Position numbers and translations under genes: made by a program. Source: Thiohalocapsa sp. (GTDB lineage Bacteria > Pseudomonadota > Gammaproteobacteria > Chromatiales > Chromatiaceae). Taken from it: DNA of 54,020 bases. Where the stretch lies: the NCBI GenBank assembly GCA_021736785.1, contig JAIPFF010000038.1:1-54020 (forward strand). Direction: 5' to 3'. Below, piece by piece: positions 1 to 9,244 of the stretch; the stretch's first letter is position 1, and every line of letters starts with the position of its first letter. The notes under the pieces are model-generated. The model was not told where the DNA came from. It saw only the letters and a list, made by a program, of their open reading frames with translations, and searched no databases.

Positions 1-1335
1 CCGGTGCATCGCGCGCCGTGTTGCGGATGGCGGGGCCGGCCTGTCGGTCTCGGCGAGCGAGCCGGCCCCGGCCGACGCCGGTGGCGAAGCGCCCGGTGCC
101 GCGCCGCCGGCGGCCTGACCGACCCCGGCGGCATCCGCTGCGCCCGCGCCCGCCGCCGGGCCGGCCTCGAGCGTCAACAAGGGCGGGCGTCGCACCGGAA
201 TGGACGGCATCCGCACGAAGTCCACCAGCGGGCGGATGGTCTTATCGTGCGCGAAGCAGTTCTCTACCAATCGGATCGCGTTCTCCGACTTGCGCGCCAG
301 TAGGTCCGGTTCCGTGCGCAGCCGGGCGACGATGGCGGGGATCTCCCCGGGGCTCGCGATCGCCCAGCCGGCGTCGAAGTCCCGGATGGGACCGGCCAAC
401 TCCAGATAATCGTTGGCGATCACCGGCAGCCCGCAGCGCAGGAACTCCGTCGAGCGGAATGAATGGCTGTAGGTCCGCTCGGTATTGCGGTCGGCCAGCT
501 CGACGCCGATGTCGCACCGCGTGCGCAGGAACTCCGCCATTTCGCCGTAGGGCAGCAGCGGCCTGCGCTCGACGATGGTGTCGGGCCAAGCCTGCTCCAC
601 GGCGGAGCGCTCGGGCAGTTGCTGCGCCGGGTTGTAGACGTACTTGCCTTCGAACAGGGTGAAGCGGTCGCCGCCGTCGGGCGCGGCGCCCAGGGATTGC
701 ACCAGCGCATCGAACCAGGCCTCGGTGCGCCGCCAAGGCCAGACGACGCCGCCGGAGACGAAGCGCAGTCCGTCGGTGCGCTCGTTCGCGGCGTGCGCGC
801 GGCCCGGCTCGGTTGACAGGGGGATAACGTCGACCGGGACGTCGTAACGGCAGTCGAAGCCGGCCAGCAGCAGCCAGGGCAGCAGCAGGTGCTTCTGGCG
901 CTCGGTGCCGCAGACGAAGCGGTCGGCGCGCCGGTAGAGCGCCAGGGTGCGGCGGATCTCGTCCTCGGCGATGCGCTCTTCCTGATACAGCGCCTCGAGA
1001 ATGCGCGGGGCGACCACATCGACCACCACCGGCATACCCGGCGGCTCGGGGATCTCCGCCAGCAGCTCCCAGTAGCCCACGTAGAGCACGGTGGGCGCCT
1101 CATCGCGTATCAGCGCGTGCAGGGCGGCCGTATCCGCATAGTTCAGCACCCGGATACCGGGATCGTCGGGTGTTCCCGACGGCTGCAGTTGCTCCAAGTC
1201 CGCCGGGCAAGCGTAGACCACGTCGATGCCGTGGGCGCGTAGTCCGCGGGCGAGGAAATGTCCGCGCACACTGTTGCCCGAGACCACGGCGCTCGGGTTC
1301 AGGTAGCTGCCGTGGGTGACGATCAGTACTTTCAA
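1..1335 (-). CDS. Glycosyltransferase, GT1/GT4-like (C-terminus cut by window edge)
   Basis: Transfers a sugar from an activated donor, probably during surface polysaccharide or glycan synthesis in the cytoplasm. The translation opens LKVLIVTHGSYLNPSAVVSG, a Rossmann start with the usual N-terminal glycine-rich loop of GT-B enzymes. Further on, around residues 260-350, come a sugar-nucleotide-domain-like stretch (RTCDIGVELADRN) and FRSTEFLRCGLPVIANDYLELA, typical of GT4-like C-terminal domains. I chose the TTG at 1335 because it overlaps the stop of the upstream glycosyltransferase gene (TTGA) and begins exactly at the conserved core; no ATG in this frame gives a long ORF. The C-terminal stretch before the edge is rich in Ala, Gly and Pro. 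No stop codon is reached, so the gene is partial. The family is clear; acceptor and donor are unknown. Confidence 0.75.
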   Translation of the reverse strand, partial: MKVLIVTHGSYLNPSAVVSGNSVRGHFLARGLRAHGIDVVYACPADLEQLQPSGTPDDPGIRVLNYADTAALHALIRDEAPTVLYVGYWELLAEIPEPPGMPVVVDVVAPRILEALYQEERIAEDEIRRTLALYRRADRFVCGTERQKHLLLPWLLLAGFDCRYDVPVDVIPLSTEPGRAHAANERTDGLRFVSGGVVWPWRRTEAWFDALVQSLGAAPDGGDRFTLFEGKYVYNPAQQLPERSAVEQAWPDTIVERRPLLPYGEMAEFLRTRCDIGVELADRNTERTYSHSFRSTEFLRCGLPVIANDYLELAGPIRDFDAGWAIASPGEIPAIVARLRTEPDLLARKSENAIRLVENCFAHDKTIRPLVDFVRMPSIPVRRPPLLTLEAGPAAGAGAADAAGVGQAAGGAAPGASPPASAGAGSLAETDRPAPPSATRRAMHR

Positions 1336-4300
1336 CGCGACGGCTCCGCTTCGTCGATCAGTCGCTCGAGGACACTGCGCGCGGCTTGACGGGAGAAGTA
1401 GCGCTCCAGGTTGTCGAGCCCGTTGCGTGACAACGCTTCCCACAGCGCGCGCTCGTTGTAGAGCCGCGCCACGGCATCGGCGAAGGCCGCGGCCTCGTCC
1501 GCCACCAGCACGTCGCGGCCGTCTTCCAGATACATGCCTTCGACGGCGATGCCCGTGGCCACCACCGGCACGCCGTAGGCCATGCTCTGGTTGACCTTGC
1601 CCTTGACGCCGGCGCCGTAGCGCAGCGGTGCGACGGAGACGCGCGCCCGGGCGAACAGATCCGAGACATCCGGCACGTAACCGGTGACGGTGATGCCGGG
1701 CTGCTCGCCGAGCGCCAGCACCTCCTCCGGCGGGCAGCTGCCGACGATGGTCAGCGCCACCTCGCCGAGCTTCGCCCGCACCAGCGGCAGGATCTCGCCG
1801 ACGAAGTAGAGCATGGCGTCGGTGTTCGGCGTGTGGTTGAACCCGCCGATGAACAGCAGGCCGCTGCGCTTCTCGAACGGCCGGGCCGAGCCGTGAATGC
1901 GATGGATGTTGGAGACGATCTCCACGCGGGCGCCGGGCCGTTGCTCCTCGATCAATGCCTTTTCCACCGGCGAGACCACCAGCGTGACGTCTGCCCGGTC
2001 CACCAGCGAGAGCTCTTGGCGCATGCGCACCTGCGCATCCTTGGCGCGCAGCGCGCAGCCCTCGTGCTCGGCCATGCGCAGCTCTCGCAGGAAGTGCAGG
2101 TCGACGGTGTCGAACCAGATCCGCGCGGACGGAGCCGCGGCCCGGGCGTCGTCGATCAAGGCATCGGCGATGTCGGCGCGGCTCAGCACGATGATGTCGA
2201 AGTCGGCGCCGTGCTCCTGCAGATACTGCGGGATGGAGTGGGTGAAGGGTGCATGGAGAACCTCGATGCCTTGCTGTTGCAACTGCGCGCCGTAGGGCGG
2301 GCGATAGTCGAGGTTGAACGCGACGAAGGTGATTTTGTAGCCGAGCTCCTGCAGCACGCCGAGCATGTTCGCCATGCGCAGCGAGCCCGAGTCCTGGTCC
2401 GGCGTGATCATCACGTAGTCGACCACCAGGATGCGCCCGCGCACGCCGTGGTCCCGGGACAAAAACGGAACGAAGCCGCTCGGCAGCGCGCGCGCCGGCT
2501 CCGATCCCTGCCAGCGGTTGCGGAACGCTTGCTCATCCTCGGCGTCGGCGCCGTGCATGGCATGGTGCTCGCTGAAGGCGAGCGCGGTCGGCTGATAGAG
2601 CACCCGGTAGCCCGCATCGCGCACGGCGATGGATAGATCGACGGCCCGGTAGGGCCACGAGCGGTAGTCGCGGAGCCCGGCGCGGGCGGCGGCCCGGGCG
2701 GGCTTGTTCAGCGCCAGCGCCCCGGCGGGCAGGAACGCCGCATCGCGGACATAATTGTATTCCGGCTTCGCGGCATTGTCGCGATGGCCGTACATGGCCG
2801 TGCCGCCGTCCTGCTGCAGGATGCCGCCGGCGGCGCAGACGCCGCCGTCCGGATACAGCAGTCTGGCACCCACGAGTCCGGCCTCGGGGCGCGCCAGACA
2901 GGTCTGCAGCAGGTGATGGAGGCAGCTGGCTTCTACGCGCACGCCCGCGCGCAGCAGCACCACCACGTCCGCCCGCGCGCGCTGCACGGCCTTGATCCAA
3001 GCGCCGGAAGCGTCGGTGCGGTCGGCGCGGATGATCCGGCAGGGGCCGATACGCGCGAGCTCGGGCGCAACGCTGCCGGCGGCGGCCTCGACCAGCAAGA
3101 GCTCGTAGCGGTAGCCGCCGCTATGCTCCACCACCGATTGCACCGTGGCGCGCAGATCCGCGTCCGGCTCGGCCGCGACCACGACAGACAATATCGGCCG
3201 GCCGGTGGCCTTCGCCAGCGCGCGGCGAGTCAGGCTGGTCAGCCCCTGCTGCTCCATGACGCGGCGTGATTCGCTCCAGGAGACCGAGAGCCGCTGCTTC
3301 ATGCCGATGCCCGCGGACGCCGGCGCAGGGCCGTGGGCCGGCCGCAGCCCCGAGCGCAGGGCGCGCACCGGGCGCGTGAGCCGCCAGGATGTGGACATAT
3401 AGACCTGCGCCAGTGACTCGCGCGCGATGCGCAGGGCGGCGCGGGTCTCGCCCGTTTCGCGCTGCGCCTGCTCCAATGCCTGCTCGCGCTCGGTCGCCTG
3501 CGCCTGCAGTGCCGAGACGCGGTTTTCCAGCGTGCCGATGTGCGTGCGGGACTCGTTCAGGACCTCGCTCAGGTCGCGCACCCGATGCTCCAACAAGCGC
3601 TTCTCCTGGCGGAGACTGGCGCCCGCCAGCTTCGCCGACTCGCGTTGCTCTTCCTGCAGCACGATGGTTTTCTGCTGGGCGGCGATGCGCGCATCGCGCT
3701 GCTCCACGGCCGATTGCAGCGCCTGGTTTTCGGCAAGCAGCTTCTCCGCCCCGTGCTCCAGATCGCCGATCCGCTTTTCGGCCTCGCTCAGCTCGGCGCG
3801 CGCGCGCTCGAGATGGCGTGCATGGGCCGCCAGATTGTCCTCGAGCCCCGGGATGCGCGATGACTCGCGCGCCCGCTCCAGCATCGCGCGCAGGGTTTCC
3901 GGGGTCCAGAGGCGGCGCCACTTGTCGAACAGCTTGTCGAGGCCCTGGCGGATAGCGGCCGGGTCGCCGTTGATGCCGAAACCGCTGTCGGCGCCGATTC
4001 GGTAATAGGCGCTGACGCGGTCCACGTGGACGAACCCGGTGTGCTGGGCGAGTTGAATCCAGAAATCCCAGTCCTCGTAGATTTCGAGGTGCTCGTCGAG
4101 CGCGCAGCCGTCCTCGACGAGGCTGCGATGGAACAGCACCGCGTGCATCGGCAGATAGTTCTCGTAGGCCAGCCGAACGCCGTCGAACGGTGCATTGAAG
4201 TCATGCAACCGCTCCCAGTCGTCGCCCTTACGGCGCACGCAGCGAACACCCGCATAGGCGGCCCTGTAATCCGGGGCGCCGCGCAGCGCGTCCACCAATG

Positions 4301-5318
4301 CGCCGATATGCTCCGGAAGAAACCAGTCGTCGTCGTCGAGGAAGCATAGATAGTCGCCGCGGGACTCTTTCAAGCCCAGATTGGCGGCGTGCACCCGCCC
4401 CCGGTTTTCCTCCAGCTGGATCGGCGCGAGTCGGGCCAGCGACGATTCGAACGGCGCGACGGCCGCGGCAATGTCGCGGCCGCCGTCGTTGACGACAACG
4501 GCTTCAACGTTCGGGTAGCGCTGGCCGGCAACCGACGCCAGCGCCTCGCGTAATAGCTCGGGGCGGTCTTTGGTGCGGATAATTACGCTGACCAGCGGCA
4601 ATCCGCCGTCGGGGGGCGGCGTCGACAATGCCGGCAGCTGTTGCAGCCGGCCCGCCAACGTGGGATCGAGCGTCCGGTCCATGGCGAGGAAGCCCTCGGC
4701 GGCGCTGATCCGTGCGGGCAGATCGAGTGTGCGCGTGCGACTCAGCGCCAGCGGCACTTCGATGTGTCCTTCGAACAGCGCACGCGCCTGCAGCAGCTCC
4801 AGGAGTCTGCGCTTGTCGTCGACACTGTCGCTGATGTCGACCAGCGCGTTGATCGGTATCTGGCGCGTTGTCTCGAAGCCATAGCCCGCGATTTCGCTGC
4901 CGGTGTCGTGCAAGCATTCACGGACCAGCGCGAAGACGGTCCGCGACGCATCGTCGCCGGACCAGGGAGAAGGAAAGAAGACGCTGCGGAACTCGATGGA
5001 AGCCACGGCCTCGGTCAGCCGCCGGACGCTGTCCGGACTTGCCGCGGGGGCGCCTGCTTGCGCAGAGAGTACGTCTAGCGCGTGCACCTTGCACGTATCT
5101 GCCGGCGCCGTGGCGATGCCGTCGCGAAGCAATTGGCCGGCGGCCTCGATCTCGGCCTCGCTCGCGTCGAGCAGCACCACATTGACCCGCATGCCGCGGC
5201 GGCGCGCGAGCATGAAAGCGCCGCCCATGCCGGCGACCACGTCCTGCAGCCGCGGCGCGACGATCAGCCAGGGGCCGGCCGGCAGGTGCGCGCGCAATTT
5301 TGTCTCGAGCATGGTCAT
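1332..5318 (-). CDS. Multidomain glycosyltransferase: degenerate PIG-L domain, GT2, coiled coil, second GT2-like, GT4
   Basis: A 1328-residue protein for glycan assembly. In order: residues about 1-210 resemble a PIG-L N-acetylglucosamine deacetylase, but the HPDDE motif is replaced by RLQDV in VAPRLQDVVAGMGGAF. About 245-480 is a GT2 domain with VSVIIRTKDRPELL and the DxD-like FLDDDDW. About 510-640 is a long coiled coil of heptads rich in Glu, Gln and Arg. About 700-930 is a second GT2-like fold (LSVVVAAEPDADLRATVQSV) without an obvious DxD. About 960-1328 is a GT4 domain (ILVVDYVMITPDQDSGS, SNIHRIHG, GVKGKVNQSMAYGVPVVATG). I chose ATG 5318, with GGAG 11 nt upstream, because everything before it is low-complexity Arg/Pro/Ala. 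The stop overlaps the TTG of the next gene, which implies translational coupling. Repeated transferase modules suggest a processive or multi-step glycan builder. Confidence 0.8.
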   Translation of the reverse strand: MTMLETKLRAHLPAGPWLIVAPRLQDVVAGMGGAFMLARRRGMRVNVVLLDASEAEIEAAGQLLRDGIATAPADTCKVHALDVLSAQAGAPAASPDSVRRLTEAVASIEFRSVFFPSPWSGDDASRTVFALVRECLHDTGSEIAGYGFETTRQIPINALVDISDSVDDKRRLLELLQARALFEGHIEVPLALSRTRTLDLPARISAAEGFLAMDRTLDPTLAGRLQQLPALSTPPPDGGLPLVSVIIRTKDRPELLREALASVAGQRYPNVEAVVVNDGGRDIAAAVAPFESSLARLAPIQLEENRGRVHAANLGLKESRGDYLCFLDDDDWFLPEHIGALVDALRGAPDYRAAYAGVRCVRRKGDDWERLHDFNAPFDGVRLAYENYLPMHAVLFHRSLVEDGCALDEHLEIYEDWDFWIQLAQHTGFVHVDRVSAYYRIGADSGFGINGDPAAIRQGLDKLFDKWRRLWTPETLRAMLERARESSRIPGLEDNLAAHARHLERARAELSEAEKRIGDLEHGAEKLLAENQALQSAVEQRDARIAAQQKTIVLQEEQRESAKLAGASLRQEKRLLEHRVRDLSEVLNESRTHIGTLENRVSALQAQATEREQALEQAQRETGETRAALRIARESLAQVYMSTSWRLTRPVRALRSGLRPAHGPAPASAGIGMKQRLSVSWSESRRVMEQQGLTSLTRRALAKATGRPILSVVVAAEPDADLRATVQSVVEHSGGYRYELLLVEAAAGSVAPELARIGPCRIIRADRTDASGAWIKAVQRARADVVVLLRAGVRVEASCLHHLLQTCLARPEAGLVGARLLYPDGGVCAAGGILQQDGGTAMYGHRDNAAKPEYNYVRDAAFLPAGALALNKPARAAARAGLRDYRSWPYRAVDLSIAVRDAGYRVLYQPTALAFSEHHAMHGADAEDEQAFRNRWQGSEPARALPSGFVPFLSRDHGVRGRILVVDYVMITPDQDSGSLRMANMLGVLQELGYKITFVAFNLDYRPPYGAQLQQQGIEVLHAPFTHSIPQYLQEHGADFDIIVLSRADIADALIDDARAAAPSARIWFDTVDLHFLRELRMAEHEGCALRAKDAQVRMRQELSLVDRADVTLVVSPVEKALIEEQRPGARVEIVSNIHRIHGSARPFEKRSGLLFIGGFNHTPNTDAMLYFVGEILPLVRAKLGEVALTIVGSCPPEEVLALGEQPGITVTGYVPDVSDLFARARVSVAPLRYGAGVKGKVNQSMAYGVPVVATGIAVEGMYLEDGRDVLVADEAAAFADAVARLYNERALWEALSRNGLDNLERYFSRQAARSVLERLIDEAEPSR

Positions 5319-5845
5319 GGGCGCCGGCACTCCGGCGCCGGTGTGCGGCGGCCGGCCGCGGGCGCCGGGAGGCGGGCCGGTCGCGCCGTGTGCGCGGCGG
5401 ATGCTTCGGTTCGCTGTCTGCGCGCCGACACCGTGCGCGAATGAGACTCCATCAGCATGAATGCTTGCCCTTCCCTCTGAAGCTTGTTTCGGGCGTCTGT
5501 GCGTCGCGATCGACGGAGCGGGTCGAGGCCGGCTGTCGAGCGGGCGGACACGCGGGCCGCCGAGCGGGGCCGGCGACCGTCTCGGGAGCCGACAGGGCGC
5601 GGGCGGGCCGATCTTCGCCGTGCTCTGTCGAAAGCACCGGGCGCCGGATGGGCCGGCCGTTATCCGGGTCGGGTTCGTCGGTGCGAGCACCGAGAAAACC
5701 GTGGTCCGGGTCAGGTCAACCGGGGAAGGGTAGTGCCGATTGCATGGATGGGCAACCCGTCGGTCTCGCCGGCAGGTCGAGCGCAGGGTCGAGCGCCGGG
5801 CCGGAACGGGGGCCGCGGCGCTCGCGGCGCTGCCGCGATCGAGCC
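5319..5845. other. Gene-free stretch upstream of the large glycosyltransferase
   Basis: No family-level gene is visible. On the minus strand a 47-codon ORF (ATG at 5458, stop at 5315) has an AGGG purine tract about 9 nt upstream, and its stop overlaps the ATG of the large glycosyltransferase (ATGA). Its composition (Arg, Ala, Pro) looks like out-of-frame GC-rich DNA, so I do not call it a gene. No clear terminator follows the YkgJ-type gene here. Confidence 0.4.
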
Positions 5846-6739
5846 TCAGCGCTCGCGGCAGGGCGTGTCGCCGGGATCGGGCTCGTCGCGGTATTTCTCA
5901 TCCTCGGCGGCGGCACGCCGCGCGATCTCGATTTCGCGCCGGGCGTCCCAGACCGCTTTGCGCCCCGCGACGCGCTTCTCCCAGGCGTCGGCGGCCTCGC
6001 GGATGCTGTGCTCGCCGAACAGCACCTGGCGCAGAAAGCGGTATGCGAACAGCAGAAGATCTTCGTCGGACCGCTCCAGTGCCGCGACATAGTCCGGGCC
6101 GAGCGGATAGGTGGTCTTGAAGGACTCGCTGAGCACGAAGCGGCGGAAGCGGTCCAGATCGTAGGACGCCATGAAAAACAGCTGCAGACTCTGCTCGGGC
6201 GGGCGCCCTACCGTCGGTCCCGCCGATTTCTTTTTCAGGATCAGGCGGTACCAGTCGCGATTCATGGCGTCGTACCCGGCGATTTCCTGCTCGCCGCGGT
6301 ACTCGCCGATGGCGAGTGTGCGGTCTTCGAGATGACCCCGGCAGTGCTCCTCCTTGACCAGAGAGAACTGCTCTGTCGCCTCCGGCGAGCCCTTCTCGCG
6401 GAGCGACAGCAGGCCCAGCGGGTAATAGCGACAGACCGTCGGGCGGTCCTCGTAGACGCCGCAGCCTGCGTCGCCGTTCAACTGCAGGCAGGTGCCGCTG
6501 TCGTCGGTTCGCAGCTTGATGCCGGGCGTGCCGTCCATATCCATTTGAAACGGCACGGTATATTTGGCCAGGAAGTCCGTCGAGGTCATGCCCAGGCGGC
6601 GCTTCAGGCGGATGACGTCGTAGGGCGCGAGCGTGACATCGGCCTGCTCGCAGCAGGCGTTGAAGCAGGAGATGCCTTTGTGGCAGCGAAACCTGATTCG
6701 GCTGTCGGCGTCGAGCACTTGGGGGCTGACGGCGATCAC
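5846..6739 (-). CDS. YkgJ-family cysteine-cluster (zinc/iron-chelating) protein, third gene of apr operon
   Basis: A 297-residue protein of the YkgJ/UPF0153 type, which is thought to bind Zn or Fe-S through conserved cysteines. Visible motifs are CHKGISCFNACC near residue 19 and CGVYEDRPTVCRYYPLG near residue 92, the two Cys blocks of the family. The C-terminal 150 residues are charged and end in an Arg/Glu-rich tail. I used the GTG at 6739, which lies 2 nt past the aprA stop; this tight spacing puts it in the same transcript as aprBA. The family is often linked to metal-centre assembly. Given its position, a role in AprBA cofactor maturation is a reasonable inference but not shown by the sequence. 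Confidence 0.8.
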   Translation of the reverse strand: MIAVSPQVLDADSRIRFRCHKGISCFNACCEQADVTLAPYDVIRLKRRLGMTSTDFLAKYTVPFQMDMDGTPGIKLRTDDSGTCLQLNGDAGCGVYEDRPTVCRYYPLGLLSLREKGSPEATEQFSLVKEEHCRGHLEDRTLAIGEYRGEQEIAGYDAMNRDWYRLILKKKSAGPTVGRPPEQSLQLFFMASYDLDRFRRFVLSESFKTTYPLGPDYVAALERSDEDLLLFAYRFLRQVLFGEHSIREAADAWEKRVAGRKAVWDARREIEIARRAAAEDEKYRDEPDPGDTPCRER

Positions 6740-6741
6740 GC

Positions 6742-8721
6742 TTACTTGAATAGCTTCGATTTATCGACCAGGTCGACATGGGCGCGCTTGAAGCAGGTCC
6801 AGATCCCGGTCTCCTTGTCGTAGATGGAGTTCACGAAGCACTTCCAGTTCTCTTCGTCGATAAAGTTGAAGTCCATCCGGTAGTAGTAGCCGGGATAGCG
6901 GGTCTCTTCGCGGAACTGGATGTGCTTCATGTGGGCCTCGGCCGCCAGGATGCGGTGATGGTTCTCCCAGGCCCGCAACAGCTCGTGCAGATCCTTTGCG
7001 CGCATCTTTTCGGCGTCTTCCTTCAGCATCTCCAGCTTCGTCTCCGCTACTTGCATCATCTTGGCGTTGGTCTGATACATCGTGGAAACACCGGCCACGT
7101 ACTCGTCCATGATCTTTTGCAGCCGCAATTGCAGCATTTTCGGCGTGATGTAGTGGGGGTTCACGTCGATGGCGGTGGTATCGTCCTTGTGCGCCAAGTA
7201 GTTGCGGACCGGCTTGTAGATCTCTTCGACAAGCTGCGCGACCGGGGTGTCCAGCTCGGGCCGGTGGTCCTTATGGTCCATGCAGAACTTGACCATCGCC
7301 TTCGCCGCGATGCGGCCCTCCGCGTGGGAGCCCGACGAGAATTTGTGGCCCGACGCCCCGACACCGTCGGCGGCCGTGAACAGGCCGGTCACGGTGGTCA
7401 TGCCGCGGTAGCCCCAGCTCCAGCCGGAGGGCAGGTGGTCCGGGATCTTGTCGTGGTCGGGATGCTCCTCGTCGGTCGGCGCGCCCAGGTCCTCCGGGCC
7501 CGAGACCCAGATGCCGCAGCAGCCGGAGTGGGAGCCGAGCAGGTAGGGCTCGGTCGGCATCAGCTCCGAGTTCTTCTTCTGCGGCTCGATGTTCTCGCCG
7601 GCCCAGACGCCGGCTTGAGCGACGCACATGTCGAGGAAGTCTTCCCAGGCCTCCGCCTCCAGGTGCTTGATCTCCCTCGGCGTCATGGTCTCGGAGAGCC
7701 TGCCGAGGGCGGTGACGGTGTCCATGTAGATCGGACCGCGGCCCTCGCGGATCTCCTGCATCATCAGGTGGTTGCGCAGGCAGGCTGCCGGCACCTTGGC
7801 CTGGCCGTAGGGCGGGAAGTCGTCCAGGAGTTTCCTGTTGGTCTCCATGTAGACCTCGCCGTAGGCGTTGGTGGCCTTGGCCTTGAAGAGCAGGAACCAG
7901 GCGCCGACCGGACCGTAACCGTCTTTGAAGCGCACGGGCACGAAGCGGTTTTCCATCATTGTCAGCTCGGCCCCGGCCTCTGCGGCCATCGCATAGGTGG
8001 AGCCCGCGTTCCAGACCGGATACCAGGCGCGGCCGATGCCTTCGCCGACGGAGCGCGGGCGGAAGATATTCACGCAGCCGCCGGCCACCAGCAGACAGGC
8101 CTTGCAGGTGTAGACGTAGACCTTGTGCTCGCGCACCGAGAAGCCGACGGCACCGGCGATGCGGTTCTTGTCGTGCTTGTCGTTGACCAGCTTGACGATG
8201 AAGACGTGCTCGCGGATACGCTCGGTGCCCAAGCCCTTCTTCGCGGCCTCGGCGACGATCCACTTGTAGGACTCGCCATTGATCATGATCTGCCACTTGC
8301 CGGAGCGTACCGGCTTGCCGCCCTTGATCAGGGGCTTGCCCTCGTCGCCGGGCTGCTTCCAGATCGGCAGGCCCCACTCCTCGAACAGGTGCACGGAGTC
8401 GTCCACATGACGGCCCAGATCGTAGGTCAGGTCGTCGCGGGTGATGCCCATGAGGTCGTTGGAGACCATGCGCGCGTAGTCGGCGGGATCGTTCTCGCCC
8501 AGGTAGGTGTTGATGGCCGACAAGCCCTGGGCAACAGCGCCGGAACGGTCCATCGCGGCCTTGTCCACCAGTTTGACCTTGAGATCGACGCCCCGGGCCT
8601 TGGCCGCCTCGAGCCAGGGGCCGATCTCGTAAGCTGCACCGCAGGCGCCCATGCCGCCGCCGATGATGAGGATGTCGAGCGCTTCTTCGACGATCTCCGG
8701 ATGACCGAGCTCTCCTGCCAT
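6742..8721 (-). CDS. aprA: Adenylylsulfate (APS) reductase, alpha subunit
   Basis: The FAD-containing catalytic subunit of dissimilatory APS reductase. In sulfur oxidisers it works in reverse, joining sulfite and AMP to make APS in the cytoplasm. At 659 residues it has the expected length. The N-terminus carries the dinucleotide-binding motif DILIIGGGMGACGAAYEIG (about residues 17-35), followed by long stretches typical of AprA, such as GWSWGYRGMTTVTGLFTAADG and GHKFSSGSHAEGRIA. The start ATG at 8721 lies about 55 nt downstream of aprB. Neither a sat gene nor the electron-transfer partners (aprM or qmoABC) is in the window, so electron delivery must be encoded elsewhere. The identification is very secure. 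Confidence 0.97.
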   Translation of the reverse strand: MAGELGHPEIVEEALDILIIGGGMGACGAAYEIGPWLEAAKARGVDLKVKLVDKAAMDRSGAVAQGLSAINTYLGENDPADYARMVSNDLMGITRDDLTYDLGRHVDDSVHLFEEWGLPIWKQPGDEGKPLIKGGKPVRSGKWQIMINGESYKWIVAEAAKKGLGTERIREHVFIVKLVNDKHDKNRIAGAVGFSVREHKVYVYTCKACLLVAGGCVNIFRPRSVGEGIGRAWYPVWNAGSTYAMAAEAGAELTMMENRFVPVRFKDGYGPVGAWFLLFKAKATNAYGEVYMETNRKLLDDFPPYGQAKVPAACLRNHLMMQEIREGRGPIYMDTVTALGRLSETMTPREIKHLEAEAWEDFLDMCVAQAGVWAGENIEPQKKNSELMPTEPYLLGSHSGCCGIWVSGPEDLGAPTDEEHPDHDKIPDHLPSGWSWGYRGMTTVTGLFTAADGVGASGHKFSSGSHAEGRIAAKAMVKFCMDHKDHRPELDTPVAQLVEEIYKPVRNYLAHKDDTTAIDVNPHYITPKMLQLRLQKIMDEYVAGVSTMYQTNAKMMQVAETKLEMLKEDAEKMRAKDLHELLRAWENHHRILAAEAHMKHIQFREETRYPGYYYRMDFNFIDEENWKCFVNSIYDKETGIWTCFKRAHVDLVDKSKLFK

Positions 8722-8776
8722 TTGGTAATGCCTCCGACTCTCCTGAAACAGCGTGAACGTGCGTTGAACGGCCCGG

Positions 8777-9244
8777 TTACTTGCGGATCAGCTCGCTCGG
8801 GCTCCCGGGGCTGGCAACGCCGCCCAGCGTGAAGAAGCCGGGCTCGCCGATCTTGGAGATGTCGGCGGCGGGCTTGGTGCCGTACGGGTCGATGGAGCCC
8901 TCGGGGGTGGTGCGGATCGGGTACTTGAAGCGCTTCGTTTTGCCATTGCGGAACGTGATGTTCCAGGTGATGGAGTCGCTGCCGCGCTGGGGCTGCACGG
9001 AGGCGCCCATGGGTACGAAATCGGCATAGTGGCGGACTTCGATCGCCTGCGGCGGGCAGATCTTCACGCAGGCGTAGCACTCCCAGCACTGCTCCGGTTC
9101 TTGGTTGTAGGCCTTCATGGCCCAGCCCGTCTCCGAGCCGTCTTTGTCCAGCTTCATCAGGTCGTGCGGGCAGATATACATGCAAGCGGCCACGTCCTGG
9201 CCCTTGCAGCCGTCACACTGATCGGTACGCACGAAGGTCGGCAT
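8777..9244 (-). CDS. aprB: Adenylylsulfate (APS) reductase, beta subunit (2x[4Fe-4S])
   Basis: The iron-sulfur subunit, which passes electrons between AprA's FAD and the electron-transfer partner. It has 155 residues with two ferredoxin-like cysteine clusters: CDGCKGQDVAACMYICPHD near residues 10-28 and CWECYACVKICPP near 47-59. The remaining C-terminal tail wraps AprA in known structures. I chose the ATG at 9244, which gives the family start MPTFVRTDQC and has GAGGAG 8-9 nt upstream. A longer reading that begins six codons earlier bypasses this ribosome site. It is the first gene of the aprB-aprA-ykgJ operon, with a plausible sigma-70 promoter at 9486-9515. Confidence 0.97.
   Translation of the reverse strand: MPTFVRTDQCDGCKGQDVAACMYICPHDLMKLDKDGSETGWAMKAYNQEPEQCWECYACVKICPPQAIEVRHYADFVPMGASVQPQRGSDSITWNITFRNGKTKRFKYPIRTTPEGSIDPYGTKPAADISKIGEPGFFTLGGVASPGSPSELIRK

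Noticed and set aside
5319-5690. N-terminal extension of the large glycosyltransferase to 5690
   Set aside because: The added 124 residues are low-complexity Arg/Pro/Ala/Ser. The PIG-L-like fold begins only after the ATG at 5318, which has its own GGAG.
5300-6823. 507-codon plus-strand ORF spanning the 5319-5845 gap and the YkgJ-type gene
   Set aside because: Most of it is antisense to the cysteine-cluster gene, and the rest is Arg/Gly-rich. There is no ribosome site at its start.
6778-8832. 684-codon plus-strand ORF opposite aprA
   Set aside because: It is the antisense shadow of aprA; the composition is His/Val/Gly/Leu-rich and carries no family motif.
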